A DNA stretch of 64,000 bases from Sphingomonas sp. (lineage in GTDB: Bacteria; Pseudomonadota; Alphaproteobacteria; Sphingomonadales; Sphingomonadaceae). This document shows, piece by piece, positions 47,577 through 56,970 of this stretch (the stretch's first letter is position 1; the number at the start of each line of letters is the position of its first letter). Under the pieces are notes generated by a model. The model was not told where the DNA came from. It was given only the letters and a program-made list of their open reading frames with translations, and made no database searches. The stretch is taken from assembly GCF_019749955.1 (NCBI RefSeq), contig NZ_JAIEPC010000064.1, positions 34,727 through 98,726 on the forward strand. Reading direction: 5' to 3'. A program made the translations under genes and the position numbers.

Positions 47577-47879
47577 ATGAAAATGTCCGTGCGGGAAGCC
47601 CGGTCCAATTTCGCCACGGCGCTCGACGCCGCGCAGCGGGGCGAATCTGTCATCATCACCAAGAATGGCAAGCCCGTCGCCGAACTCGGCCCGCCCAAAG
47701 CGAAGATCGGCTTTGATTGGGCGCGGAACGAGCGGGTACGCAAGGCGCTTGGGCTCGACCAAGCCACGGGCCATCCACTCGAATCCGACGGCAGCATTCC
47801 CTTCACCGGCCCCGCCTGGACGCACGAAGTGTGGGGCGACTATTTCGCCAAACTCGATCGGGAATTCGAAACCGAATGA
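47577..47879 (+). CDS. Phd/YefM-family antitoxin
   Basis: This 100-residue protein opens MKMSVREARSNFATALDAAQ and continues GESVIITKNGKPVAELGPP, the Phd/YefM DNA-binding fold. The acidic C-terminal tail (AKLDREFETE) should bind the toxin. GGAG lies 10 bp before the ATG. Its stop overlaps the PIN toxin start (ATGA), and the tandem TGTACA sites upstream fit autoregulation. Confidence 0.9.
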   Translation: MKMSVREARSNFATALDAAQRGESVIITKNGKPVAELGPPKAKIGFDWARNERVRKALGLDQATGHPLESDGSIPFTGPAWTHEVWGDYFAKLDREFETE

Positions 47880-48268
47880 GGGTGCTGCTCGACACCCACT
47901 TCCTGATTTGGACCGCGACCGATCCCAAGAAAATCACCCGACGCGAACAGGCGTTGATAACCCGCAGCGAGTTGATCGTGTCGGCGGTGTCCATCTTTGA
48001 GTTGCGACTCAAATGGCAAAAGTTCGGCGGCGGCCACCATCGCCGCCCGGACCTGATCGATCCGGTCGTCGCCCTGGCGCTCATTGCCGGTAACGGTATC
48101 GAGCTTGCCCCGCTGACTGGCGAGGATTGCGCGGCGTCGCTCGATGTCGCCGTGCCGCACCGCGATCCGTTCGACGAAATGCTCTTGATTCACGCGCAAC
48201 GCCTCGGCGCAAAATTGCTGACCCGTGACGCCGATCTCCACGGCCATCCGCTCGCGATCTCGGCTTAG
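47876..48268 (+). CDS. PIN-domain ribonuclease toxin (VapC-like)
   Basis: This 130-residue PIN protein starts MRVLLDTHFLIWTATDPKKI. The acid cluster is Asp6, Glu42 (SIFELRLK), Asp97/Asp100 (HRDPFDEML) and Asp118 (LLTRDADL). Such toxins cut tRNA or rRNA when released from the antitoxin. It belongs to the group with the LLDTHxxIW motif that pairs with Phd-like antitoxins. It converges with pyk, overlapping by 4 bp. Confidence 0.92.
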   Translation: MRVLLDTHFLIWTATDPKKITRREQALITRSELIVSAVSIFELRLKWQKFGGGHHRRPDLIDPVVALALIAGNGIELAPLTGEDCAASLDVAVPHRDPFDEMLLIHAQRLGAKLLTRDADLHGHPLAISA

Positions 48269-49722
48269 TCCGAATAGCCCTTCAGCTCATCCCCGATAAT
48301 CCGCACCACGTGCAGCACATTGGTCGATCCCGGCGTTCCGAACGGCACCCCCGCCATCACGATCACCCGGTCGCCCGCCTTGGCGATCTTGTGGCGCAGC
48401 GCCATGCGCTTGGCTTTGGCCACCATTTCCTCGAACGACTCGACGTCGCGCGTGTGGACCGCGTGCGCGCCCCACAGCAGCCCGAGTCGCCGCGCGGTCT
48501 CGACCTTGGGGGTCAGCACCAGCAGCGGCACCGACGGGCGCTCGCGCGCGATCCGACGCGCGGTCGAGCCTGAGGTGGTGTAGCAGATGATCGCCACCGC
48601 CGAGACGGTTGCGGCGATGTTCTTCGCGGCTTCCGACAGCGCGTCCGCCGTGGTCGGATCGGGACGGGTGATCGTGAAATGGACACGCTCGGCATGCATC
48701 GGGTCGCGCTCGACGGCCTCCGCAATCGAATTCATCATCGCGACCGATTCGACCGGCCACGCGCCCGCCGCGCTTTCGGCCGACAGCATGATCGCGTCGG
48801 CGCCGTCATAGACGGCGGTCGCGACGTCGGACACTTCGGCGCGCGTGGGCGAGGGCGAGGTGATCATCGATTCGAGCATTTGCGTCGCCACCACCACTGG
48901 CCGCCCCAGCCGCCGCGACACCTCGACGATGCGCTTTTGTAAGGGCGGCACCTGTTCGGGCGGGAGTTCGACACCGAGATCGCCGCGCGCGACCATCACG
49001 CCGTCGCATTGCTCGACGATTTCCTCGAGCCGGTCGATCGCCGAGGGTTTTTCGATCTTCGCCAGCAACGCCGCGCGGCCCTGAATCAGCATCCGCGCTT
49101 CGGCCAGATCGTCAGGGCGCTGCACGAACGACAGCGCGATCCAGTCGACTTTCTGGTCGAGCGCAAAGGCAAGGTCGCTGCGATCCTTCACCGTCAGCGC
49201 CGCCATCGGCAGCACCACATCGGGGACGTTGAGCCCCTTGCTGTTCGATAGCGCACCGCCGACTTCGACGCGGGTCTCGATCCGGTCGCCTTCGCAATCG
49301 ATCACGCGCAGCACGAGCTTGCCATCGTCGAGCAACAGCCGCGCGCCGGGTTCGATCGCTTCGAAAATCTCGCGGTGGGGCAGTTCGACCCGGGTCGCGT
49401 CGCCGAGCTTCGCGTCACGATCGAGGAAGAAGGTCGCGCCCGTCGTCAGCACCACCTTGCCACCGTCAAATTTGCCGACGCGCAGCTTTGGCCCCTGCAG
49501 ATCGGCGAGGATCGTCGAGGGACGACCGAGCTTGCGCTCCATCGCGCGGATCGCCTCGATCAGCGGGATTTTCCCTGCCTGGTCGCCGTGGCTCATGTTG
49601 ATGCGGAAAGCATCGGCGCCCGCCCGGAAGAGCTTTTCGATCATCTCGGGCGTGCTGCTCGCGGGGCCAAGCGTGGCGAGCACGCGTACCTTGCGCAAAC
49701 GCGGACTGATCGCTTTCGACAT
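48265..49722 (-). CDS. pyk: pyruvate kinase
   Basis: This 485-residue enzyme turns PEP and ADP into pyruvate and ATP. The N-terminus VRVLATLGPASSTPEMIEKL, FRINMSHGDQAGK, VMVARGDLGVELPPEQVPPL and MLESMITSPSPTRAEVSDVA with DGADAIMLSAESAAG are all conserved. The catalytic Lys is in LLAKIEKPSAIDRLEE. The C-terminal allosteric domain ends in TNVLHVVRI. Confidence 0.98.
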   Translation of the reverse strand: MSKAISPRLRKVRVLATLGPASSTPEMIEKLFRAGADAFRINMSHGDQAGKIPLIEAIRAMERKLGRPSTILADLQGPKLRVGKFDGGKVVLTTGATFFLDRDAKLGDATRVELPHREIFEAIEPGARLLLDDGKLVLRVIDCEGDRIETRVEVGGALSNSKGLNVPDVVLPMAALTVKDRSDLAFALDQKVDWIALSFVQRPDDLAEARMLIQGRAALLAKIEKPSAIDRLEEIVEQCDGVMVARGDLGVELPPEQVPPLQKRIVEVSRRLGRPVVVATQMLESMITSPSPTRAEVSDVATAVYDGADAIMLSAESAAGAWPVESVAMMNSIAEAVERDPMHAERVHFTITRPDPTTADALSEAAKNIAATVSAVAIICYTTSGSTARRIARERPSVPLLVLTPKVETARRLGLLWGAHAVHTRDVESFEEMVAKAKRMALRHKIAKAGDRVIVMAGVPFGTPGSTNVLHVVRIIGDELKGYSD

Positions 49723-49791
49723 GGGTCGCTCTCCTCAGCTTGTGCGTTGATGCCTCTAATGACTATCTCGCTCCGCTCAAGGAGATTGCGC

Positions 49792-50211
49792 GTGACAGTT
49801 TCGAAGACACCGGGCGATATCGACTCGATCGACGATGCCATTGCTGCTGCGGCGCTTCGCCGCCTCGTCCGCCATTTGCAGCACCGTACCGACGCCCAGA
49901 ATGTCGACCTGATGGGGCTGGCGGGTTTTTGCCGCAATTGCCTTGGCGACTGGCTGAGCGACGCGTCGGACGGCGCATTCGACAAGGCCGAAGGGCGCGA
50001 GGCCGTCTACGGCATGCCCTATGCCGTGTGGAAAGCGACGCACCAGCTCGCGGCGACGCCCGAACAGCTCGCGCGGATGGCGGCAAGCGTTGCGCGCAAT
50101 GCCCGCGAAGACGCGCTCGACGAAGCGCTTGACGAAAGCTTCCCGGCAAGCGACCCACCGTCGATGACCGCGCCCAAAAGCCAGAGCGTCGGCGATCAAA
50201 AGGGGGGATGA
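49792..50211 (+). CDS. DUF1244 domain protein with C-terminal extension
   Basis: Residues about 15-85 match DUF1244: ALRRLVRHLQHRTDAQNVDL, MGLAGFCRNCLGDWLSDA and AVYGMPYAVWKATHQLAATP. The paired Cys in FCRNC are conserved in that family. The C-terminus adds a helix and DESFPASDPPS, a motif seen at the ends of unrelated small sphingomonad proteins. AAGGAG (49779-49784) supports the GTG at 49792 over the ATG at 49750; this gives 139 residues. Function is unknown. Confidence 0.75.
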   Translation: MTVSKTPGDIDSIDDAIAAAALRRLVRHLQHRTDAQNVDLMGLAGFCRNCLGDWLSDASDGAFDKAEGREAVYGMPYAVWKATHQLAATPEQLARMAASVARNAREDALDEALDESFPASDPPSMTAPKSQSVGDQKGG

Positions 50212-50213
50212 CG

Positions 50214-51557
50214 ATGAAGCCGATTCTGCTTGCCGCCGCGCTGATGCTGGCCGCGCCCGCGATTGCACAAACCGCGCCCGCCGCGCCGCCCGCACCCAAG
50301 GTCACCTACATCCACGCAGGCACCCTGCTCGACCGCCCCGGCCAGCCGCCCCGCAAAAATGCGACGATCGTCATCCGCGACGGCAAGATCGTCGAGGTCC
50401 GCGACGGTTTCGCCGCGCCCGAGGCGGGCGCGACGCTGATCGACCTCAAGGATCGCTTCGTCCTCCCCGGGCTGATCGACATGCACGTCCATCTGTGGGG
50501 CATCGGCGGCGATCCGATGCGTGCGCGGCTGGGCGAACTGACCCGCGACCGTTTCGACGACATGGTCGAAGCGCAGAAGAATGCGCGGGCCGATCTCGAA
50601 GCCGGCTTCACCACCGTGCGCGATCTGGGCGGCGATCCGCGCGGTATTCGCGCGTTGCGTGACGCGGTCGAAGCGGGCGAGGTCGAAGGGCCGACGATTG
50701 TCAATGCCGGCACGATGATCTCGGTCACGGGCGGCCACGGCGATGGCGGCAATGGGCTGGCCGAGGAATTCGCCGATGCGGTCCATGCGCACGAGATCAA
50801 CCTGTGCGACGGCCCCGACGATTGCCGCCGGGCAGTGCGCGCGCAGATCGGGCTCGGTGCGCAAGTGATCAAGTTTGCCGCGACCGGCGGGGTGCTGTCG
50901 AATGTCGCAGGCGGGCTCGGGCGCCAGATGACGCCGGAGGAAATGAAGGCAATCATCGACACCGCGCACAGCTTCGGGCGCAAGGTCGCCGCGCACAGCC
51001 ACGCCCGCGAAGGCACCGAAGCCGCGCTCGAAGCCGGTGTCGACACGATCGACCATGGCACTTTCATTAGCGACAGCACCGTCGCGTTGTTCAAGGCGAA
51101 GGGCGCGTGGTTGGTGCCGACGATGATTGCGCCGGTGTCGGCGCTTGCCCAGGCACGCAGCGGCGCGCTGCCGCCAGCGACGATCCCCAAGGCCGAAGCA
51201 GCGGCTGCTGTTGCGTTCGAAAGCCATAAGCGTGCGATTGCGGCGGGCGTGAAGATCGCGTTCGGTACCGACACCGGCGTCTCGCGCCACGGCGAGAATG
51301 CGAAGGAATTCGCGCTGATGGTCCGCGCCGGGATGACGCCAGCGGCAGCGATTCGCGCGGCCACAATCGACGCCGCCGATGCGCTTGGTCGCAAGGAGCA
51401 GCTGGGCTCGATCGAGCCCGGCAAATTCGCCGATATCGTCGCGGTCGCGGGCGATCCGACGGCGGATGTGACGCGGCTCGAAAAGGTCGATTTCGTGATG
51501 CGCCACGGCGTCGCGGTAAAGGCACGCGGGGTAAGATTGGCCTTCCCGGCCAATTGA
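50214..51557 (+). CDS. exported amidohydrolase-family metallohydrolase
   Basis: This 447-residue protein has a signal peptide (MKPILLAAALMLAAPAIAQ). The amidohydrolase barrel has HVH (His91, His93 in LIDMHVHLWG), the carboxylated Lys220 in VIKFAATGG, HSHAREG, and DHGTFI with the later GTDTG Asp. It resembles the Xaa-Pro dipeptidase/imidazolonepropionase-like group; the true substrate is likely a small peptide or acylated amino acid. GGGGGG lies 6 bp before ATG 50214; an ATG at 50208 is too close. Confidence 0.9.
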   Translation: MKPILLAAALMLAAPAIAQTAPAAPPAPKVTYIHAGTLLDRPGQPPRKNATIVIRDGKIVEVRDGFAAPEAGATLIDLKDRFVLPGLIDMHVHLWGIGGDPMRARLGELTRDRFDDMVEAQKNARADLEAGFTTVRDLGGDPRGIRALRDAVEAGEVEGPTIVNAGTMISVTGGHGDGGNGLAEEFADAVHAHEINLCDGPDDCRRAVRAQIGLGAQVIKFAATGGVLSNVAGGLGRQMTPEEMKAIIDTAHSFGRKVAAHSHAREGTEAALEAGVDTIDHGTFISDSTVALFKAKGAWLVPTMIAPVSALAQARSGALPPATIPKAEAAAAVAFESHKRAIAAGVKIAFGTDTGVSRHGENAKEFALMVRAGMTPAAAIRAATIDAADALGRKEQLGSIEPGKFADIVAVAGDPTADVTRLEKVDFVMRHGVAVKARGVRLAFPAN

Positions 51558-51612
51558 TCGCGGGCTCTCGACCGGTTAGAGCGCCCCGCTCAATCCTGCT
51601 GGAGCATATCTC

Positions 51613-51852
51613 ATGAGCGACATCATCGCGGCCGACGAATTGAAGCTGCTCATCGAGCGCGCCGAAAGGCTCGAGGAAGAGAAAAAGGGCATCGCCGACG
51701 ACATCAAGGATGTGATGGCCGAGGCCAAGAGTCGCGGCTATGACACCAAGGCGATGCGCAAAATTATGGCAATCCGTAAGAAACGGAAAGAGGAATATCA
51801 GGAAGAAGAGGCTATTCTTGAAACTTATATGCAGGCCTTGGGGATGAAGTGA
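51613..51852 (+). CDS. gapR: GapR-family nucleoid-associated protein (DUF2312)
   Basis: This 79-residue protein opens [20 protein letters not shown] and then [20 protein letters not shown]. It matches GapR, which in Caulobacter clamps overtwisted DNA ahead of RNA polymerase and replication forks to recruit topoisomerases. The basic patch [11 protein letters not shown] and coiled-coil core are conserved. GGAG precedes the ATG. A convergent HEPN-like gene follows after 2 bp. Confidence 0.92.
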   Translation: MSDIIAADELKLLIERAERLEEEKKGIADDIKDVMAEAKSRGYDTKAMRKIMAIRKKRKEEYQEEEAILETYMQALGMK

Positions 51853-51854
51853 TC

Positions 51855-52478
51855 TTAGTCTTCGGCATTCAAAACCTTCTGGTAGAGCCGCAGAGCCGTA
51901 GGATCGCCTCTTAAAAGCGCATCGGTTACCTCTTTGATGTCGCTAACATAATCGCGGAGTGCGGTTACGAGATTTTCTAGTAGAATGGTAATTTCTGCCA
52001 GGAGCCATTCGAAGCCGGCGTTGATAACGGTAATTTCGGTACGGGTTACATCGAGGTCATGAAGGCACTTTGGATGCGTCAAGCGATTTCTTATTGCAAT
52101 CGCCTGCTGCAGTTTCTGCCAGCCGGCGTTTGAGAAATCGATATCTACCCTTGACGATAGCAGTTTGGCCTGCGCTACAACAAGCCGAATACTCGCTGTT
52201 ATCGAGACATATTTCACCGTCTCGATCAATTCGCCGTTGGCGCTTACCTGGTAGCTTTGCTCTTGCAACGCCAAGTCGGCTAGCGGCGTCAGCTCATCCA
52301 TGTCGTGGGCGATTGTCCGCAATTGCTGGCGCGCTTCCCACACCAGCCCCTCGACCGCGACCAGTGTCGCGCGAACGAGATTGCGGCGATTGACCGGCAT
52401 GTCAGAGGTTGACAACGCCTCCCGCGCAGCGATTACGTCCTCCGCAAGGCTGGCTAAAAGTCCTTTAAGCTCGGTCAT
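51855..52478 (-). CDS. HEPN-like all-helical protein of unknown function
   Basis: This 207-residue protein has no recognisable family. It is predicted all alpha-helical. [17 protein letters not shown] (about 126-142) contains Arg-x4-His followed by Pro-Lys, the R-x4-6-H pattern of HEPN RNase and toxin folds. No nucleotidyltransferase partner (MNT/HEPN pairs) is next to it. Codon use is visibly less GC-rich than the neighbours, so recent acquisition is likely. Confidence 0.6.
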   Translation of the reverse strand: MTELKGLLASLAEDVIAAREALSTSDMPVNRRNLVRATLVAVEGLVWEARQQLRTIAHDMDELTPLADLALQEQSYQVSANGELIETVKYVSITASIRLVVAQAKLLSSRVDIDFSNAGWQKLQQAIAIRNRLTHPKCLHDLDVTRTEITVINAGFEWLLAEITILLENLVTALRDYVSDIKEVTDALLRGDPTALRLYQKVLNAED

Positions 52479-52538
52479 CCTAGCTCATTGTCTTTGAAAA
52501 GGGTGATCGCAAAACTCCGTAACATCAATGGGAATACC

Positions 52539-53282
52539 ATGGCAGGCCATTCCAAGTTCAAGAACATCATGCACCGGAAAGGTGCGCAGGATAAGAAGCG
52601 CTCGGGCATGTTTTCCAAGCTCAGCCGCGAAATCACCGTCGCGGCCAAGATGGGCTTGCCCGATCCCGACATGAACCCGCGCCTGCGCATGGCAGTGAAC
52701 GCCGCCAAGGCGCAGTCGATGCCCAAGGACAATATCCAGCGCGCGATCGACAAGGCGTCGAAGGGCGATACCGAAAATTACGAGGAAATCCGCTACGAAG
52801 GCTTTGGCCCCGGCGGCGTGTCGCTGATCATCGAAGCGCTGACCGACAACCGCAACCGTACTGCGACCAACGTCCGCACCGCCGTCTCCAAGAACGGCGG
52901 CAATCTCGGCGCGTCCGGCTCGGTCAGCCACGGCTTCGAGCGCATGGGGCTGATCAACTATCCGGCGAGCGCGGGCGATGCCGACAAGGTATTCGAAGCC
53001 GCGCTCGAAGCTGGCGCCGAGGATGTGACGTCGAGCGAGGACGGCCATGAGATCTGGACCTCGAACGAAGCGCTGCACGAAGTCGTAAAAGCGCTCACCC
53101 CCGTGCTCGGGGAGCCCGAAGGTGCCAAGCTCGCATGGCGGCCGGGGACGATGGTGACCGTCGGCCTTGATGAGGCGACCCAGTTGTTCAAGCTGATCGA
53201 CACGCTTGACGACGATGACGACGTCCAGACGGTGTGGGGCAATTACGAAGTCCCCGACGAGGTAATGGAGAAATTGGGTTGA
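52539..53282 (+). CDS. yebC: YebC/PmpR-family protein (TACO1-like)
   Basis: This 247-residue protein begins [20 protein letters not shown] and continues [19 protein letters not shown]. Members act as transcriptional regulators in some bacteria or relieve ribosome stalling at proline stretches (TACO1/YebC). The ATG at 52539 is the conserved start. In many proteobacteria yebC sits directly upstream of ruvC; here a small repeat-bounded gene lies between. Confidence 0.97.
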   Translation: MAGHSKFKNIMHRKGAQDKKRSGMFSKLSREITVAAKMGLPDPDMNPRLRMAVNAAKAQSMPKDNIQRAIDKASKGDTENYEEIRYEGFGPGGVSLIIEALTDNRNRTATNVRTAVSKNGGNLGASGSVSHGFERMGLINYPASAGDADKVFEAALEAGAEDVTSSEDGHEIWTSNEALHEVVKALTPVLGEPEGAKLAWRPGTMVTVGLDEATQLFKLIDTLDDDDDVQTVWGNYEVPDEVMEKLG

Positions 53283-53294
53283 TCTCTTTTAAGT

Positions 53295-53549
53295 CCCTCC
53301 CCTTCAGGGGAGGGGTTGGGGTGGGGCATGTCCGACACGGACGACGGCAAGACGGTCCGCTTGAACGTCGGCATCTGGTTCAATGACCGGACCGGTCAAA
53401 TTCATATTGCGGCAAAGGGTCAGTTCATCTCCACCGTTAGCGCTGATCCGAAATCGAAACGGTATCATCCCAACCTTTATCGCAAGCTAGCCGCCACGCT
53501 ACGCGATGCTGACAAGCCCCACCCCAACCGCTCCCCTGAAGGGGAGGGG
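53295..53549. repeat. inverted-repeat pair flanking a small gene
   Basis: The left arm (53295-53327) and right arm (53516-53549) are inverted copies of about 33 bp with one mismatch over most of their length. Each is itself palindromic around CTCCCCTTCAGGGGAG. They bracket 188 bp of coding sequence. The ATG of the small gene follows the left arm immediately and its C-terminus is encoded by the right arm. This looks like a short mobile or REP-type unit. Confidence 0.75.
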
Positions 53550-53561
53550 CCAGAAGAATGA
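53328..53561 (+). CDS. small protein of unknown function bounded by repeats
   Basis: This 77-residue protein starts [20 protein letters not shown]. Its core, [20 protein letters not shown] followed by [19 protein letters not shown], is protein-like and recurs in sphingomonads. The tail [12 protein letters not shown] is translated repeat. No domain is known. The stop overlaps the ruvC start (ATGA), so the gene couples yebC-side transcription to ruvC. Confidence 0.65.
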   Translation: MSDTDDGKTVRLNVGIWFNDRTGQIHIAAKGQFISTVSADPKSKRYHPNLYRKLAATLRDADKPHPNRSPEGEGPEE

Positions 53562-54043
53562 TCATCCTCGCGCTCGACCCCGGCCTCGGCACCACCGGCT
53601 GGGGGCTGATCCGGGCCGAGGGGAACCGTTTGTCGCATCTCGGCAACGGGCGATTGAAGACCGATACCGCCGCCCCGCTGGCGCGGCGTCTGGCGCACCT
53701 CGACGCGATGGTCGCCGCGCTCATCGTCGATCAAGCGCCGCAAGCCGCTGCGGTCGAGGAAGTGTTCGTCAACACCAACCCGCAATCGACCCTGAAGCTC
53801 GCGCACGCGCGCGGCGTTTGCCTCGCTGCCTTGGCGCGCGCGGGGATCGAGGTTGGCGAATATGCGCCGCGCCTCGTCAAAAAGGCGCTGGTCGGCAACG
53901 GCAACGCGGAAAAAATGCAAGTGCAGGCAATGGTCGCGCGGCTGCTGCCAGGCATCGCGATCAGCGGGCCCGACGCCGCCGATGCGCTTGCGGTCGCGAT
54001 CACCCATGCGCACCATCTCGCCAGCGCGCGCGCGCTTCGCTAG
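53558..54043 (+). CDS. ruvC: crossover junction endodeoxyribonuclease RuvC
   Basis: This 161-residue resolvase has the acid residues Asp7 ([15 protein letters not shown]), Glu67 or Glu68 ([11 protein letters not shown]), Asp139 and Asp142 ([16 protein letters not shown]), corresponding to E. coli 7, 66, 138 and 141. It nicks Holliday junctions at specific sequences. It is separated from ruvA (335-928) by about 53 kb. argB follows 11 bp later. Confidence 0.97.
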   Translation: MIILALDPGLGTTGWGLIRAEGNRLSHLGNGRLKTDTAAPLARRLAHLDAMVAALIVDQAPQAAAVEEVFVNTNPQSTLKLAHARGVCLAALARAGIEVGEYAPRLVKKALVGNGNAEKMQVQAMVARLLPGIAISGPDAADALAVAITHAHHLASARALR

Positions 54044-54054
54044 GACGCGTCACG

Positions 54055-54954
54055 ATGACCGATCACAGCCCCAGCCCCGAATTGCTCGCCAAGGCGGAGA
54101 CGCTCACCGAGGCGCTGCCCTATATGCAGCGCTACAAGGGCGCGACCTTTGTCGTGAAGTACGGCGGCCATGCGATGGGCGACCCCGAACTCGCGCGCGA
54201 TTTTGCCGAGGATGTCGTGCTGCTGAAGGCGGTCGGCATTAATCCGGTGGTGGTGCACGGCGGCGGGCCGCAAATCGGCGCGATGCTCAAGCTGCTCGGC
54301 GTCGAATCGAGCTTTATCGATGGCCTGCGCGTGACCGACGAGCAGACCGCCAAGGTCGCCGAAATGGTGCTGTCGGGCGCGATCAACAAGGAACTCGTTG
54401 CGTGGATCGGCCAGGCCGGCGGGCGCGCGATCGGCATTTCGGGCAAGGATGCAGGCTTTGTTCGCGCGTCGAAGCTCGCGCGCACCACGCGCGATCCCGA
54501 CAGCAATATCGAACGCGCGGTCGACCTGGGCTTCGTCGGCGAGCCCGAAGCGATCGACCGGCGCGTGCTCGATACAATTTCGGACGCCGGGATGATCCCG
54601 GTGGTCGCGCCGGTCGGCTACGGCGCCGATGGCATGACCTATAACATCAACGCCGACACGATGGCCGGTGCGATCGCGGGCGCCATGGGCGCCGCGCGGC
54701 TGTTCCTGCTGACCGATGTTGCCGGCGTGCTCGACAAAGAGCGCAATCTGCTGACCGATCTCGACCCCGCGAAGATTGCGGCGCTGCAGGCCGATGGCAC
54801 GATCACCGGCGGCATGATCCCCAAGCTCGAGACCTGCGTTGCGGCGGTCGAGGCCGGGGTCGACGCCGCCGTCATTCTCGACGGGCGGGTGCCGCATGCG
54901 ATGCTGCTCGAAATCTTCACCCGCCGGGGTGCAGGCACGCTGGTCCATCGCTAG
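54055..54954 (+). CDS. argB: acetylglutamate kinase
   Basis: This 299-residue amino-acid kinase phosphorylates N-acetylglutamate in arginine synthesis. [12 protein letters not shown] holds the ATP-site Lys, and [20 protein letters not shown] is the signature for the family. [20 protein letters not shown] and the C-terminal RGAGTLVHR are conserved. The ATG at 54055 is the first Met; the frame extends upstream inside ruvC without homology. Confidence 0.97.
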   Translation: MTDHSPSPELLAKAETLTEALPYMQRYKGATFVVKYGGHAMGDPELARDFAEDVVLLKAVGINPVVVHGGGPQIGAMLKLLGVESSFIDGLRVTDEQTAKVAEMVLSGAINKELVAWIGQAGGRAIGISGKDAGFVRASKLARTTRDPDSNIERAVDLGFVGEPEAIDRRVLDTISDAGMIPVVAPVGYGADGMTYNINADTMAGAIAGAMGAARLFLLTDVAGVLDKERNLLTDLDPAKIAALQADGTITGGMIPKLETCVAAVEAGVDAAVILDGRVPHAMLLEIFTRRGAGTLVHR

Positions 54955-55010
54955 GGCTGGCGCAAAGTGCCTTACATCCCTATATCGCCAGCCTGACGGA
55001 GACCTGACCC

Positions 55011-55313
55011 TTGCTGACGCTCATCGATATTGCCCTGGTGCTGCTCAACGTGCTGTCGTTGATCATCCTCGCCCAGTTCGTGCTCTCGCTGCTGATCGCG
55101 TTCAACGTGGTCAACACCTATAATGATTTCGTCCGGCAATTCTACAACGGACTCAATCAGGTAACCGAGCCGCTCTATCGCCCGATCCGCCGCGTGCTGC
55201 CCGATTTCGGCCAGCTCGATTTCTCGCCGATGGTGGTGCTGCTGCTGATCCGCATCGCGGGCTTGGTGCTGTCGCATCTGGCGCTGACGATCGCGACCGG
55301 CGCGCCGCTTTAG
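55011..55313 (+). CDS. YggT-family integral membrane protein
   Basis: This 100-residue protein has two hydrophobic segments (LIDIALVLLNVLSLIILAQF and FSPMVVLLLIRIAGLVLSHL) separated by the typical YRPIRRVLPDFGQLDFSP loop. The YggT family is linked to osmotic stress and division but its molecular role is open. The start is TTG at 55011 with GGAGA upstream. Confidence 0.9.
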   Translation: MLTLIDIALVLLNVLSLIILAQFVLSLLIAFNVVNTYNDFVRQFYNGLNQVTEPLYRPIRRVLPDFGQLDFSPMVVLLLIRIAGLVLSHLALTIATGAPL

Positions 55314-55351
55314 GATAGCGCCGCGCACCGCCAGCCGATAAGGCTCGCGGC

Positions 55352-56227
55352 ATGAGTGCTGACATCATCGACGGCAAGACATTCGCGCTTGCGCTTCGCG
55401 ACCGGATCGCGGCGCAAGTGGCGTTGTTCACCGCCGCCGCCGGGCGCGCGCCGGGGCTCGCGGTGGTGCTCGTCGGCGAAGACCCGGCGTCTGCCGTCTA
55501 TGTCCGCAACAAGGGCAAGGCGACGACGGCGGCGGGGATGGCAAGCCATGAACACCGCTTGGCCGCTGATGTCAGCGAAGCCGATCTGCTCGCGCTGATC
55601 GATTGCCTCAACCGCGACGAAGGCGTCGACGGCATCCTCGTCCAGCTGCCCTTGCCGTCGCAGATCAACGACACGCGCGTGATCATGGCGATTGATCCCG
55701 ATAAGGACGTCGATGGTTTCCACCCGGTCAATGTCGGGCGGATCGCCACCGGGCTCGACGGTTTCGTTCCCTGCACGCCGCAAGGCTGCCTGATGCTGCT
55801 CGAGGACCGGCTCGGCGATCTGAGCGGGCTCGACGCCGTGGTGATTGGCCGCTCGAACATCGTCGGCAAGCCGATGGCGCAATTGCTGATCGGCGCCAAC
55901 GCGACCGTCACCGTCGCGCATTCGCGCACCCGCGATCTCGCCAGCATCGTCCACCGCGCCGATATCGTCGTCGCCGCCGTCGGTCAGCCCGAAATGATCA
56001 AGGGCGACTGGATCAAGCCCGGCGCGACCGTGATCGACGTCGGCATCAATCGCACCGCTGAGGGCTTGGTCGGCGATGTCGAATTCAACGGCGCGGCGAG
56101 CGTGGCGGCGGCGATCACCCCAGTCCCCGGCGGTGTCGGGCCGATGACGATTGCCTGCCTGCTGCGCAATACGCTCATCGCCGCGTACCGCCGCGCGGGC
56201 GTTGCCTATGACAAGGGTGCGTTTTGA
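55352..56227 (+). CDS. folD: bifunctional methylene-THF dehydrogenase/methenyl-THF cyclohydrolase
   Basis: This 291-residue protein interconverts 5,10-methylene-, methenyl- and 10-formyl-THF. The catalytic Lys and Tyr are in [31 protein letters not shown] and [18 protein letters not shown] are typical of the active site and NADP-binding domain, and [15 protein letters not shown] ends the fold. It complements fhs at 1022. Its stop overlaps the next start (TTGA), coupling it to marC. Confidence 0.97.
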   Translation: MSADIIDGKTFALALRDRIAAQVALFTAAAGRAPGLAVVLVGEDPASAVYVRNKGKATTAAGMASHEHRLAADVSEADLLALIDCLNRDEGVDGILVQLPLPSQINDTRVIMAIDPDKDVDGFHPVNVGRIATGLDGFVPCTPQGCLMLLEDRLGDLSGLDAVVIGRSNIVGKPMAQLLIGANATVTVAHSRTRDLASIVHRADIVVAAVGQPEMIKGDWIKPGATVIDVGINRTAEGLVGDVEFNGAASVAAAITPVPGGVGPMTIACLLRNTLIAAYRRAGVAYDKGAF

Positions 56228-56844
56228 TCGAACTGTTCGTCTCGTCGGTGATCACCTTTTTCGTGGTGATCGACCCGCCCGGCTGCGCGCCGATTTTTGC
56301 CGGGCTGACGGCGGGGGTGCCGACCGCGCATAGCCGCACGATGGCGATCCGCGCGGTGCTGGTCGCGGGGGCAATCCTCGTTGTCTTCGCGCTGTTCGGG
56401 CAGGATATTTTGCGCGCGCTCGGCATCAGCCTCGACAGCTTCCGGATCGCGGGCGGCATCATGCTGTTCCTGATCGCGCTCGAAATGGTGTTTGAAAAGC
56501 GCACCCAGCGCCGCGAAGACCGCGCGCAGAAAATGATCGAAGCGCATGAGGTCGAGGATATTTCGATCTTCCCGATGGCAATGCCCATGATCGCGGGGCC
56601 GGGATCGATGGCGTCAGTGATGCTGCTGATGTCGAAGGGGCATGGCATCGAACGCACATTCGTGATTCTCGGCGCGCTCGGCACGATATTGATGCTCACC
56701 CTGCTCGCACTGCTGCTCGCGGCGCCGCTGATGAAGATATTGGGCGCGAAGATCGAAGCTGTGGTGACGCGGCTGCTCGGGGTGCTGCTGGCCGCGCTGG
56801 CGGCGCAATTTGTGATCGACGGTCTGAAGGGCAGCTTCGGATAG
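56224..56844 (+). CDS. MarC-family membrane protein
   Basis: This 206-residue protein has about six hydrophobic segments and the [17 protein letters not shown] and [12 protein letters not shown] signatures of MarC/UPF0056. E. coli MarC was once thought to be part of the mar system, but its transport role is unknown. The start is TTG at 56224, coupled to folD. Confidence 0.9.
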   Translation: MIELFVSSVITFFVVIDPPGCAPIFAGLTAGVPTAHSRTMAIRAVLVAGAILVVFALFGQDILRALGISLDSFRIAGGIMLFLIALEMVFEKRTQRREDRAQKMIEAHEVEDISIFPMAMPMIAGPGSMASVMLLMSKGHGIERTFVILGALGTILMLTLLALLLAAPLMKILGAKIEAVVTRLLGVLLAALAAQFVIDGLKGSFG

Positions 56845-56867
56845 GGCCTACCGAAACCTCCTCTACG

Positions 56868-56947
56868 AACCGTTCGTGGCGAGCGAAGTCGAGACACCCC
56901 GCGACGGACTTGCGGCCCGCCCCTCGACTACGCTCGGGACGAACGGA
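56868..56947. repeat. REP-like palindromic repeat, copy B
   Basis: CCGTTCGTGGCGAGCGAAGTC (start) and CTCGACTACGCTCGGGACGAA (end) form an inverted pair around a GC-rich centre. It is related to, but distinct from, copies A (14790) and C (60008). It lies between converging marC and the membrane protein gene. Confidence 0.65.
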
Positions 56948-56970
56948 GGAACGGGTAGCAGGTTTCTGCC

